Source of the DNA: Planctomycetales bacterium
GTDB taxonomy: Bacteria; Planctomycetota; Planctomycetia; Pirellulales; Thermoguttaceae
DNA: 16,408 bases
Assembly: GCA_007127495.1 (NCBI GenBank)
Contig: SKZG01000259.1
Coordinates: forward strand, 1 to 16,408
Reading direction: 5' to 3'
Under the pieces are notes generated by a model. It made no database searches, was not told where the DNA came from, and saw nothing but the letters and a program-made list of their open reading frames with translations. Position 1 is the first letter of the stretch, and the number at the start of each line of letters is the position of its first letter. The position numbers and the translations under genes are program-made. Positions 1-6,949 of this stretch are shown here, piece after piece.

Positions 1-1069
1 CCTCGTACGTGCTCGAGGGCCCTCCACAGTCGTTCACGCGAGCCGCAATCGCGCAGCCCTTCGTGCCGTGCAGTTGGCTGGAGAAATTGAAGTGGGCGCC
101 GGGCATGCACCGGCCGTTGAAGATCAGCTTGGCCCCGTCGGCGAAGGTGTATTCGACGGCGTACGAGTCGAAGTTCTGGTCGACCCACTTCCCACGGTAA
201 TGACGCCCACCGAGCCCGTGCGCCGTCACCGGCCAGCCGCCCTTCAGCCAGCAGCAGTGGTCGATGATGTGGATGTAGAAGTCGTTGTACACGCCGCCGC
301 TTGCCCAGAGGAACGAATGGAATCGCTGGATTTGCCAGAGCAGTTCGCTGGGGGTACCGGGCCAGGGTTCCGAGAAGGCGGAGCCGCCCGGCCCGTGCAT
401 GCGGTAGCCGCGCATCAGGAGGATGTCGCCCAGTTCGCCGTCGCGCACGCGCTGGCGGAGCTGCTGCAGGTTGCGCGCGTGGCGCGACATGAGCCCGACG
501 CCGACCTTCAGTTTCTTCGCCTCTGCCTGCTTGCCCAGTTCGAGCATCCGGCGGGACGTGGGCCCGTCGGCCGTGACCGGCTTCTCCATGAACACGTGGA
601 CTTCCTTCTCGACGGCGTAGGCGAAATGGGCCCAGCGGAAAGCCGGCGGGGTGGTGAGGATGGCGATATCGCCCGGCTTCAGGCAATCGATGGCCTTTTT
701 GTAGGCGTCGAACCCGACAAACTGCCGGTCCTCGGGCACATCGATTTGCTCTTCGTAGCCCGCATGGGCGAGGCGGTCGTAGCGGGCCTCGACGGCGCGT
801 TTGAGGTTTCGCAAACTCGCCGCGACGCGATGGGGGAACACGTCGGCCACGGCGACCAACTGCATCGGCCCCTGCTCAACGGCCAGGGCGTTGGCCGCCG
901 CGCCGGTGCCGCGAAAGCCGGAGCCGATCAGCGCCACTTGCAATGTGTTGTTCTCGGCCGCATGAACATGTGGCACGGCACCTGCCGCCGCGGCCGTTGC
1001 GGCCGCAATGCGGCCGGATTGCTTGAGGAAGTCACGACGCGAAGTCGTGTTTGGGTTGATGTCGCTCAT
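1..1069 (-). CDS. Gfo/Idh/MocA family oxidoreductase, Tat-exported type (3' end outside window)
   Basis: The reverse strand reads MSDINPNTTSRRDFLKQSG at the N-terminus, followed by an alanine-rich stretch ending in AHV/HAAEN. This is a twin-arginine (SRRDFLK) signal of the kind found on planctomycetal Gfo/Idh/MocA enzymes, so export to the periplasm is likely. The Rossmann start LQVALIGSGFRG (about residues 44-55) carries the dinucleotide-binding glycines. VHVFMEKPV holds the conserved EKP motif, and the later YNDFYIHIIDHCCW segment fits the family's substrate region. About 356 codons are visible and the reading frame runs off the left edge, so the C-terminus is missing. The ATG at 1067-1069 was chosen because the Tat signal begins right there. 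The family oxidises or reduces sugars and related polyols with NAD(P); the substrate cannot be told from sequence. No partner gene is visible. Confidence 0.9.
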   Translation of the reverse strand, partial: MSDINPNTTSRRDFLKQSGRIAAATAAAAGAVPHVHAAENNTLQVALIGSGFRGTGAAANALAVEQGPMQLVAVADVFPHRVAASLRNLKRAVEARYDRLAHAGYEEQIDVPEDRQFVGFDAYKKAIDCLKPGDIAILTTPPAFRWAHFAYAVEKEVHVFMEKPVTADGPTSRRMLELGKQAEAKKLKVGVGLMSRHARNLQQLRQRVRDGELGDILLMRGYRMHGPGGSAFSEPWPGTPSELLWQIQRFHSFLWASGGVYNDFYIHIIDHCCWLKGGWPVTAHGLGGRHYRGKWVDQNFDSYAVEYTFADGAKLIFNGRCMPGAHFNFSSQLHGTKGCAIAARVNDCGGPSSTYE

Positions 1070-1413
1070 TTTGGATTCCCTCGGAGATATTATTTGTCGA
1101 GGCCCTAACAAAAGACCGTCCCTTATAGCCTACCACCGCCGCCCGGCACGTGCAAGCGCCCCCAGCCGACACGCCCCCAGCCGACACGCTACAGTGAATT
1201 GTGGAAGCTCAACCTATGGAAGCCCAACCGAGTCGCGAAACTGCAAGTGCAACAGGCCGTCTTGCATCGGTTCAACGCGCGTGCCGAACCGCGGTCCTTC
1301 CCGGTACCGCGTGGCTTCCATCCGCCAAGTTTACGTACCGCCGCGCATCTTTGCGGCTAGAGCCGGTCCTGCAGGCCGCGCACGCCGGCGGTCTCGGCGC
1401 AGTTGTGCCATGG
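1070..1413. other. Intergenic region upstream of the oxidoreductase; holds a 15-bp tandem duplication
   Basis: Short open frames exist here on both strands but none has a convincing ribosome site or family resemblance. At 1158-1187 the 15-mer GCCCCCAGCCGACAC occurs twice back to back without mismatch. Around 1200-1229 a looser repeat (TGGAAGCTCAACC and TGGAAGCCCAACC) follows. The promoter of the oxidoreductase presumably lies at the left end, but no clear -35/-10 or -24/-12 element was recognised. Confidence 0.5.
1158..1187. repeat. Perfect 15-bp tandem duplication
   Basis: Two adjacent identical copies of GCCCCCAGCCGACAC lie about 90 bp upstream of the oxidoreductase start. This is probably a slippage product; no function is suggested. 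Confidence 0.85.
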
Positions 1414-2820
1414 TCAACCTCCTTTGCAATCGAGAGACCCGGACGGATTGGCATCGAGCCCCTGTAAAATCAACCTTCGCGGTTCATCGGCGCGGCTTTC
1501 GGGCTGCTGGTCTTCCGTCACGTCGGGCCGGTAAGCCGGCTCGCCGTCGAAGCGAAATTGCCGCACCGCGCCCGCCACGTCGTCCGCAGTGGGAAGCCGC
1601 TCGAGGAGGGCGTCCCACTGCGGACGTTTCTCGCCGGGCAGGGCCTCATACCACAGCACATATTGCGCCAGTTCTGCCCCTTCGAGCACGATCTTGCCGA
1701 AATGCTTCTTTTGGGCTCCGCCATCCGGCCGGCTCCACGCAGCGAAGCAAACCAAGGGCAGCGCCCGGTGCCTTTCTAGCTGTCCGGACCAACGCACTTT
1801 CTCAGCCTCCCCGACCCATTCCCCATTGGTTGCAAACGGTTCCACTACCGTCACCAGCGTCAGTTCGACGGTGGCGGCGTCGCCCGGCGCCTCAAAATGG
1901 GAAAGCCAATCATCCCGCAGCTCTGCCAACACATCGGCCGGAACGGGGGGCTCCTGCTCCGCGCCGTCCGCGCCCGTTCGGCGCCGCTGAGCCGCGCGTT
2001 CCTTGTAGAAGTCCGTCGTACGGACGTAGTTTGCAAATGAGTCTTTCAACCGCTGGGGGTCGCCCAACCATTCGAGCGACTCGGGGGGGCGGTCATTCGT
2101 CTTCAGCTCGCGCAGCACGAGCCGCTTGACGATGCGTGCGGCAGGCTGGAAATCGTCGCTCACCGCCGCGGCGTAGAGGGCCGGGATGTCGCGAGGTCCG
2201 AGGTAGTCGCGTTCGACCAGGTATTGCAGGGCGCGTACGAGGAACTCGCCGCCGACGTGTTCTTCGTAAATCGCGGCCGCCTCGGATTGCCACGTGTAAA
2301 TGCCGAGGTTGGTCAGGTCGCGGCGCAGGTCATGTTCCAAGAATCGCCGAAGGTGGGCAAAACCGGGCTTATCTGCCAGTTCGGTTTCCGCCCAGCCCAC
2401 GATGAGATCGGCCAACGTGGCGGCCGCCTCGCGTCGCGCGGCTAAGCCGGCCTCCAAGTCGTCGTCGCCCCGGAACCGTTCCACGTAGTATTCGAGAGAA
2501 CCGAGCGGATTTTGCCAATGGGTGTAAGAGCCGGACCCACCCACGTCGTTGGGCAGGGCGTCGTGGAACAGGCCCTCGAACCGATACTTTGGCCCGTCGT
2601 CAACGGTCTGTCGCGGACCGTAAATCGCCTCAAGACGTTGAAGCTCCTCTTCGGCCAGCGCCGACATTTCGGGCGGATCGGGCCCTTTCTCATGCCAGCA
2701 GATGACCGATCTCCGCAATGCGCCGTTCTCCGGGCTGATTTCGATGCGGTACATGTCGCGCGCGCACCCGAAACAGAGACTTGCTACGAAAGCAATCAGA
2801 CATCGGTGGTTGGTTTTCAT
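1414..2820 (-). CDS. Putative lipoprotein or secreted protein, unknown function
   Basis: This is a 468-residue protein that I do not recognise. The chosen ATG (2818-2820) is preceded by GGAGGGGCGACC, a strong ribosome site, and opens MKTNHRCLIAFVASLCFGC. That is a short basic, hydrophobic signal ending in Phe-Gly-Cys, an imperfect lipobox, so membrane anchoring through Cys19 is plausible. The open frame extends upstream to about 3066, but that extension has no signal sequence or ribosome site. The mature part is acidic and largely helical by composition (many AEEEL, RREAAATLADLI and ELRDDWL segments), with no metal-binding or catalytic motif I can name. The last 40 residues are rich in charged residues and Pro. 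It is transcribed divergently from the DUF2267 operon and is separated from the oxidoreductase by about 340 bp, so it is probably monocistronic. Confidence 0.7.
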   Translation of the reverse strand: MKTNHRCLIAFVASLCFGCARDMYRIEISPENGALRRSVICWHEKGPDPPEMSALAEEELQRLEAIYGPRQTVDDGPKYRFEGLFHDALPNDVGGSGSYTHWQNPLGSLEYYVERFRGDDDLEAGLAARREAAATLADLIVGWAETELADKPGFAHLRRFLEHDLRRDLTNLGIYTWQSEAAAIYEEHVGGEFLVRALQYLVERDYLGPRDIPALYAAAVSDDFQPAARIVKRLVLRELKTNDRPPESLEWLGDPQRLKDSFANYVRTTDFYKERAAQRRRTGADGAEQEPPVPADVLAELRDDWLSHFEAPGDAATVELTLVTVVEPFATNGEWVGEAEKVRWSGQLERHRALPLVCFAAWSRPDGGAQKKHFGKIVLEGAELAQYVLWYEALPGEKRPQWDALLERLPTADDVAGAVRQFRFDGEPAYRPDVTEDQQPESRADEPRRLILQGLDANPSGSLDCKGG

Positions 2821-3177
2821 GGTCGCCCCTCCAAAACAATGGGTGTAGGAAACAGTGACAGGATCGTAGCAAACGCCGTACCAGCCGGGCAACCCATGCT
2901 CGTCGGTGTGGCGACGTTTTGGCCGCTGCACCGTCAGGTTGTCGTACCGAGCCGCCGTCTTTTGCTGCGGATGCCCGAATTTGCCGTTCCAAAGCCATGG
3001 CGCGGAAATTGCGGCGTCTGTTGTGCGAGGGCATGGGAGGCATACGGGCCGCCTCGCCTTCTTCACACGGGCCTGACCGAGACGGATTCAAGCGGCCTTT
3101 GGGGGGCGCCGCCCGGTATCGTCGCTTGGGTCAGACGCGTGCAGTTCGCAAACACCACTCGAACAAGGAGAATTCCA
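2821..3177. other. Divergent intergenic region between lipoprotein and DUF2267 operon
   Basis: These 357 bp separate two divergent starts and must hold both promoters. Ribosome sites are clear at each end (GGAGGGG for the lipoprotein, AAGGAG for DUF2267). A poor sigma-54-like match (GG at 3129-3130, TGCA at 3140-3143, correct spacing) lies about 35 bp upstream of the DUF2267 start, but its -24 half is weak. No RNA gene or strong inverted repeat was found. Confidence 0.4.
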
Positions 3178-3603
3178 ATGAAATGGACCGACATTTCCGC
3201 ATTTCAGAACACGTTGCAAGTCACCATGGACTGGTTGAAAGAATTGAATGACGAGTTGCATCGAGACGATCCGCGGCAGCTACACCGTATGCTGCGCGCC
3301 GTGCTGATTGCACTGCGCGATCGAATGACCGTGGAAGAAGCCACGGACCTGGGCGCGCAGTTGCCCATGCTGATCCGGGGCTTCTACTACGAGGGATGGA
3401 ATCCCAGCAAGACTCCGACCGGGGAACGCGACTTGCAGGCGTTTCTCAATCGCGTTTCGCAGAACCTCGTCCTCGCGGTCGACGGCGACCCGGAAGAGGT
3501 GACGCGAGCCGTTTTCAACTTGCTACAAAATCATGTGACGGCAGGCGAAATTGGGGACGTCAAAGCCAACCTGCCGAAAGATATCCAACCGCTGTGGCCG
3601 TAA
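3178..3603 (+). CDS. DUF2267 domain-containing protein
   Basis: This 141-residue protein matches the usual length and signature of DUF2267. It carries LRAVLIALRDRMTVEEA, followed by LGAQLPMLIRGFYYEGW at about residues 60-76 and FLNRVSQNLVL further on; these are the hallmark segments of the family. The ATG is preceded by AAGGAG eight bases upstream. The biochemical role of DUF2267 is unknown; genes of this family often lie in stress or low-oxygen gene clusters next to chaperones and ribosome-hibernation proteins. It is the first gene of a tight plus-strand operon: the RaiA-sigma fusion starts 24 bp after its stop. The end of the protein (DVKANLPKDIQPLWP) is also typical of the family, so it looks intact. 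Confidence 0.9.
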   Translation: MKWTDISAFQNTLQVTMDWLKELNDELHRDDPRQLHRMLRAVLIALRDRMTVEEATDLGAQLPMLIRGFYYEGWNPSKTPTGERDLQAFLNRVSQNLVLAVDGDPEEVTRAVFNLLQNHVTAGEIGDVKANLPKDIQPLWP

Positions 3604-3627
3604 TTCGAGCATTGAGGAGGCCATGCC

Positions 3628-4641
3628 ATGCAAGTGCATTGGGCGTACTTCGGTTGTACCAAGGACGATGAAGAGCATCTGGACCGTTGCTGGCAAGCGC
3701 GGCAAGACCGCCTGCGCCCGCGTCTGGACGCGTTGGAAGCCGGAGCGGCGGCGCTGCAATGGGTGGCCTCGCGCCAGGAAGGCTCCCCGCAATGGCACGT
3801 CCAAACCGCCCTTCATGTACCGGGCGCAACCATCGTTGTCGAAGCCGGCCACGACGACGCCGGTGAAGCGATGGATGCCGTAATTGCACAATTACTGGAT
3901 CGGATGGATCGCTTGGAAGAACGCCCTGAGAAGGTCACGGTGCGACGCGAGGGCCTGCACGGCATCGTCCCCCTGCTTGAGCGGTGTTGCCGCGAGGGGC
4001 GCAGCGGCGTCTTTTTTGCCTGGCTGGCGCCGCTGATCGGCACACTGGCCGCCCACGTCCGCCGGGAACTGCGGATGCGCGAACGGGACCAGCGGCTCGC
4101 GGTCGGAGAGATCGACCCGTCCGACGTCCTTGATGACGTACTCTTGCAGGCATACGAACGCTTCGCAAGCCGCCCCGCCCAGCTTCCGCTGGACCTGTGG
4201 CTGTTACAACTCGCAGATGATGCGCTTGACCGGGCATGCGAATCCATGGCGGAGAGTTCACTCGATCAACCGGTGGAGCAGCCGTCGGAAGAGCCCCAAG
4301 AGTCCGAACGCGACAGTTGGATTGAGTGGGCAAGCAGCACGGAAACAATCGCCCTCGGGGACCTGCTACCCGGCGTGCCAGGCGCCGAGCAGTGGGATTC
4401 CCTGGACATGGAACGTAAGCACGCGGAAACGGAGTCGATGCTTTCCCGGCTGCCACGAATTCAACGGCAAGCCCTGGTACTCAACACGGTGTACGGATAT
4501 GCGCCGGCGGAAATCGCCGATTTTCAGGACCGGCCCGAAAGCGAGGTCTTGTTCGAACTCAACGATGCGCGACGTGTTTTGGAAACCTACTTCCGTGAGG
4601 AATATCTTCCCGAAATCGAGGAAAAACTGAAAGCAAGGTGA
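3628..4641 (+). CDS. RaiA/HPF-like domain fused to a sigma-70-like factor
   Basis: This is a two-part 337-residue protein. Residues 1 to about 105 resemble a ribosome hibernation factor (RaiA/HPF, S30AE fold): a helix rich in charged residues, then WHVQTALHVPGATIVVEAG at 56-74 and a helix containing AMDAVIAQLLDRMDR. Residues about 110-205 look like sigma region 2 (HVRRELRMRERDQRL, then DVLDDVLLQAYERF). Residues about 265-325 look like sigma region 4: LSRLPRIQRQALVLNTVYGY followed by an HTH-like APAEIADFQ and a helix ending LNDARRVLETYF. An acidic linker (206-260) joins them. The start has GAGGAGG seven bases upstream. It is transcribed with the DUF2267 gene before it and the hydrolase 4 bp after it. 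By inference it could couple ribosome status to transcription, or be a ribosome-binding protein with a co-opted sigma fold. The RaiA and sigma-4 assignments are good; region 2 is less certain. Confidence 0.8.
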   Translation: MQVHWAYFGCTKDDEEHLDRCWQARQDRLRPRLDALEAGAAALQWVASRQEGSPQWHVQTALHVPGATIVVEAGHDDAGEAMDAVIAQLLDRMDRLEERPEKVTVRREGLHGIVPLLERCCREGRSGVFFAWLAPLIGTLAAHVRRELRMRERDQRLAVGEIDPSDVLDDVLLQAYERFASRPAQLPLDLWLLQLADDALDRACESMAESSLDQPVEQPSEEPQESERDSWIEWASSTETIALGDLLPGVPGAEQWDSLDMERKHAETESMLSRLPRIQRQALVLNTVYGYAPAEIADFQDRPESEVLFELNDARRVLETYFREEYLPEIEEKLKAR

Positions 4642-4645
4642 AAGC

Positions 4646-5323
4646 ATGTGTCCGTACCAAGCCGTCGAGCATTCGGAAACCGGCATTCAGGCAAACAGCA
4701 CGACTCTGCCCGGCGATCTGGCCATGCCGCCGCAAACGCGCAAACTGGTGGTCTTCGCCCACGGCAGTGGCAGCAGCCGGAAAAGCCCCCGGAACCGGTT
4801 CGTTGCCGAGCGGCTGAACGATTTGGGGTTGGCCACACTGCTGTTCGACCTATTGACGCCCGACGAGAACGCCATCGACGAGCAGACGCGCGAGTTGCGT
4901 TTCAACATTCCGCTGCTGGCCGAGCGGATGACCGGCGCCGTCGACTGGCTGGCGCAATACTACCCGACCGAAGAACTGGCCTACGGCCTGTTCGGCGCCA
5001 GCACGGGTGCGGCGGCGGCCCTGATGACAGCCGCGGAGCGTCCAACGCTGATCCAGGCCGTGGTTTCTCGAGGCGGCCGGCCCGACATGGCGTCCGACGC
5101 GCTGCCGAAGGTCCAAGCCCCGACGCTGTTGATCGTGGGAGGTGAAGACACGCCGGTGATTGAGACGAACCGCGACGCCGCTGACCGCATGCAGTGTGAA
5201 CACACTGTCAAAATCGTTCCCGGTGCCACGCATCTTTTCGAGGAGCCGGGCAAGTTGGAGCACTGTGTCCGGCTGGCGGCCCGTTGGTTTCGGGAACATC
5301 TGGCCGAGGGTCGCCGGCTGTGA
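4646..5323 (+). CDS. Alpha/beta hydrolase, dienelactone-hydrolase-like
   Basis: This 225-residue cytoplasmic hydrolase has no signal peptide. It shows the oxyanion-side motif FAHGSGSS (37-44), the nucleophile elbow FGASTG with Ser119, an acidic residue in LIVGGEDTPV (Asp168), and the catalytic His196 in PGATHLFEEPG. This triad and length fit the small dienelactone-hydrolase-like family, which also occurs fused to phosphoribosyltransferase domains in other bacteria; no such fusion exists here. The start lies 4 bp after the RaiA-sigma stop, and its ribosome site (AAGGTGAAAGC) overlaps the end of that gene, so translation is probably coupled. An internal ATG (MPPQTRK, residue 27) is a possible alternative that would remove a non-conserved N-terminus. 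The substrate is unknown. Confidence 0.88.
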   Translation: MCPYQAVEHSETGIQANSTTLPGDLAMPPQTRKLVVFAHGSGSSRKSPRNRFVAERLNDLGLATLLFDLLTPDENAIDEQTRELRFNIPLLAERMTGAVDWLAQYYPTEELAYGLFGASTGAAAALMTAAERPTLIQAVVSRGGRPDMASDALPKVQAPTLLIVGGEDTPVIETNRDAADRMQCEHTVKIVPGATHLFEEPGKLEHCVRLAARWFREHLAEGRRL

Positions 5324-5324
5324 A

Positions 5325-5351
5325 GGCGCCGTCGCCACTTGTGACGGCGCC
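5325..5351. terminator. Perfect 9-bp hairpin between convergent operons
   Basis: The hydrolase stop is followed one base later by GGCGCCGTC, a 9-base loop, and GACGGCGCC. The stem is perfect and GC-rich but has no T-run on either side, so it would work as a weak or Rho-assisted bidirectional terminator. It lies between the hydrolase and the convergent BON gene. Confidence 0.6.
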
Positions 5352-5389
5352 GGCATGGCCCAACGGGTCGCGATTGTAGCGGCGTGCCA

Positions 5390-5668
5390 TTACTGAAGGC
5401 GTGGGCCAGGCCGATCCACCTCGATTTCGTTAACCAATTGGCACTCACCGAGCACCGCGGTGGCCGCCGCTTGGGCCACCTGCTTGTGGAAGTAACTCCG
5501 CACGCGGCCCTGCAACCGGACCAAGCCGTTGGCGGCATGAATGTCGACCCCGCCGGCCGCAAAGCGCCCCGTGGCGTGCAAAGCGCGAGCGACTTCGCTT
5601 TGGATGCGGCGATCGTCGGCTACCGTCGGGGGAGAAAGGTTGCGAACCTCATGGGCCGTGTCATCCAC
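5390..5668 (-). CDS. BON-domain protein
   Basis: This 92-residue protein has one BON domain: DDRRIQSEVARAL, then GGVDIHAANGLVRLQGRV (about 38-55), YFHKQVAQAAATAV, and the closing VNEIEVD. BON domains bind phospholipid or support protein contacts at membranes. There is no signal peptide or transmembrane segment, so this copy appears cytoplasmic. The start is GTG at 5668, preceded by AAGGA nine bases upstream; it overlaps the last 8 bases of the zinc-ribbon gene, indicating translational coupling. An ATG three codons away is in a different frame and was discarded. It is the last gene of the five-gene minus-strand series that begins with the sigma-54 activator. Confidence 0.87.
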   Translation of the reverse strand: MDDTAHEVRNLSPPTVADDRRIQSEVARALHATGRFAAGGVDIHAANGLVRLQGRVRSYFHKQVAQAAATAVLGECQLVNEIEVDRPGPRLQ

Positions 5669-6059
5669 GGAGTGGTTTCCTTAGGAGCGTGAAGGTTGTG
5701 GAACGTATTCGCGGCGGGCCCGGAACAGGGCCGCCGTGCTCGGCTCGCCGGCGCGAAGCGTTCAATTCGCATAGGGCAAGAAGTCGTTCCGCCCGTTCCA
5801 AAAGATCGACCTTTCCATTTCTCGGTGCCCCCCGCCCATCGGACGCATCGTGGGCAACGAATGCGGATCGGCAGTGGGTGCAGAACACCCGTTGGCCGAG
5901 GTATTCCACTTGGACTACGAGCTTTCGTCCGCAGGTCGGGCAGGACTGCTGGAAATAGGTGACAAAGGAACCGGCAGGCTCCGGGTCGGTCGGTTGCGCC
6001 GTCTTCAAATACTGCGCCGCGGCAGGCTGTTTTGGCGATGGGTTACTACGTGGGGTCAT
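5661..6059 (-). CDS. Zinc-ribbon protein, unknown function
   Basis: This 132-residue protein has a single four-cysteine zinc ribbon: CPTC (Cys40, Cys43) and, 17 residues on, CTHC (Cys60, Cys63), with the spacing and surrounding GRKLVVQVEYLGQRVF typical of small ribbons. The rest is low-complexity Pro-, Arg- and Ser-rich sequence. The start at 6059 was chosen because GGGAGG lies six bases upstream; the frame is open to 6230, but that extension overlaps the preceding gene and looks non-coding. It follows the 91-aa gene by 40 bp and overlaps the BON start by 8 bp. It may bind nucleic acid or another protein; a specific role cannot be read from the sequence. Confidence 0.75.
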   Translation of the reverse strand: MTPRSNPSPKQPAAAQYLKTAQPTDPEPAGSFVTYFQQSCPTCGRKLVVQVEYLGQRVFCTHCRSAFVAHDASDGRGAPRNGKVDLLERAERLLALCELNASRRRAEHGGPVPGPPRIRSTTFTLLRKPLRG

Positions 6060-6099
6060 AGTGCCTCCCTTTTTCTCTCCATAAATCAAGAGCTGCAAT

Positions 6100-6375
6100 T
6101 CAGCCGAGTCGCTGCCGGCAACAGAGCCGGGCTTGGTGGGCAAGGCGCTGCAGAGTTGCACGGTCAAAATACTCCAGCCGGAGTTTCCCCGCGGGAATTC
6201 GGGCGGCGCGCACCGTGCGCACCAATTCACCCTGAGTCATTCGGGAAATCTGCTTCGAGGAAAGCTCTGAGATGGTGGCGTCATCGAGGGCCTCTTGGTG
6301 ATAAAACGGTTCCGCCCTCCGGCGGCGGGCAGCCGAGGGCTTTCGTGGCGATAACGTGTTAGTCGATAGCGGCAT
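6100..6375 (-). CDS. Small conserved-looking protein, unknown function
   Basis: This 91-residue basic protein starts at ATG 6373-6375, with GAGGTG four bases upstream. The start overlaps the 3' end of the receiver-like gene by 17 bp in another frame, which is consistent with coupling. The first 25 residues are Arg/Ser-rich and variable-looking. The second half looks like a structured helical domain: ISRMTQGELVRTVRAARIP, then LEYFDRATLQRLAHQARLCC. The paired Cys near the end and the DRxTLxRL pattern look conserved, but I cannot assign a named family. It lies in the middle of the activator, receiver, zinc-ribbon and BON series, so it is probably co-regulated with them. A longer open frame from 6510 is available but has no ribosome site. 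Confidence 0.6.
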   Translation of the reverse strand: MPLSTNTLSPRKPSAARRRRAEPFYHQEALDDATISELSSKQISRMTQGELVRTVRAARIPAGKLRLEYFDRATLQRLAHQARLCCRQRLG

Positions 6376-6856
6376 AGTACACCTCGTTGCGCTGCCTAAG
6401 CCCGGCAGCACTCTTTGTGTTCGGGCCTTTGGGCCGGCTGGGTTGACACCCCATGGACCGAGCAAACCCCGTCCTGCGGTGCAGGTCGAATTGCGCCATG
6501 GCCAGGCCAACGGCGTCTAACAGCCTTTCCATCGGCGCCGGCTTCTGAAAGCAAACGCTCGGCGGCAGACCGGTGCGCCGTGACAAAGCGGAGGGCGGGG
6601 CGTTGCCGAGGACAAAGAGAGCAGGGGCCGTGGCCCCGCGAGCCAATTCCGACCAAAACGCACTGACGGCCGCATCGCCGCCCCACGAAGCGTCCAGATC
6701 AACCACGACGATTTCCGGTGACAGCTTGCGCGTCTTGGCCAGCCATTCCGCCTGGTTCAGAGCAATCTCCACGCGGAAACCGCACCGGGTGAAAAAATCT
6801 TTGACGACTCGATCCGAGGGAAACTCGCTGCCGGTCGTTAGTAGGGTGGCATCCAT
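6359..6856 (-). CDS. Degenerate response-regulator receiver-like protein
   Basis: This is a 165-residue protein with a receiver-like pattern: a first beta strand (ATLLTTGS), a helix, PEIVVVDLDASWGGDAA (Asp53 or Asp55 in the phospho-acceptor position), ALFVLGN, and CFQKPAP (Lys105). The acidic pair that normally follows the first strand is absent (TTGS instead of DD), so metal binding and phosphorylation are doubtful. It may act as a pseudo-receiver. The last 40 residues form a basic tail without a DNA-binding domain. The start at 6856 was chosen because AGGCAGG precedes it at suitable spacing; an ATG six bases upstream (6862) is possible. It begins 93 bp after the sigma-54 activator, so it may be its partner, since that activator has no receiver domain of its own. 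Confidence 0.7.
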   Translation of the reverse strand: MDATLLTTGSEFPSDRVVKDFFTRCGFRVEIALNQAEWLAKTRKLSPEIVVVDLDASWGGDAAVSAFWSELARGATAPALFVLGNAPPSALSRRTGLPPSVCFQKPAPMERLLDAVGLAMAQFDLHRRTGFARSMGCQPSRPKGPNTKSAAGLRQRNEVYYAAID

Positions 6857-6949
6857 GAGCATCCTGCCTTTTTTGCCGTGCGTAAATGAAAACGTCATTT
6901 CCGCGAACGTGGGCCCGCGGCAATCATCCAAATTCGTTTGATGAGTGGT

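Noticed and set aside
68..1108. Long plus-strand open frame opposite the oxidoreductase
   Set aside because: It is the mirror of the Gfo/Idh/MocA gene, whose Tat signal, Rossmann motif and EKP motif are on the minus strand.
1201..1467. 88-residue plus-strand frame
   Set aside because: No ribosome site, low-complexity translation, and it overlaps the end of the lipoprotein gene.
5439..5454. TGGCAC, five bases, GAGCA: strong sigma-54 -24 match on the plus strand
   Set aside because: It lies inside the BON coding region on the opposite strand with no plus-strand gene downstream, and the -12 half is poor.
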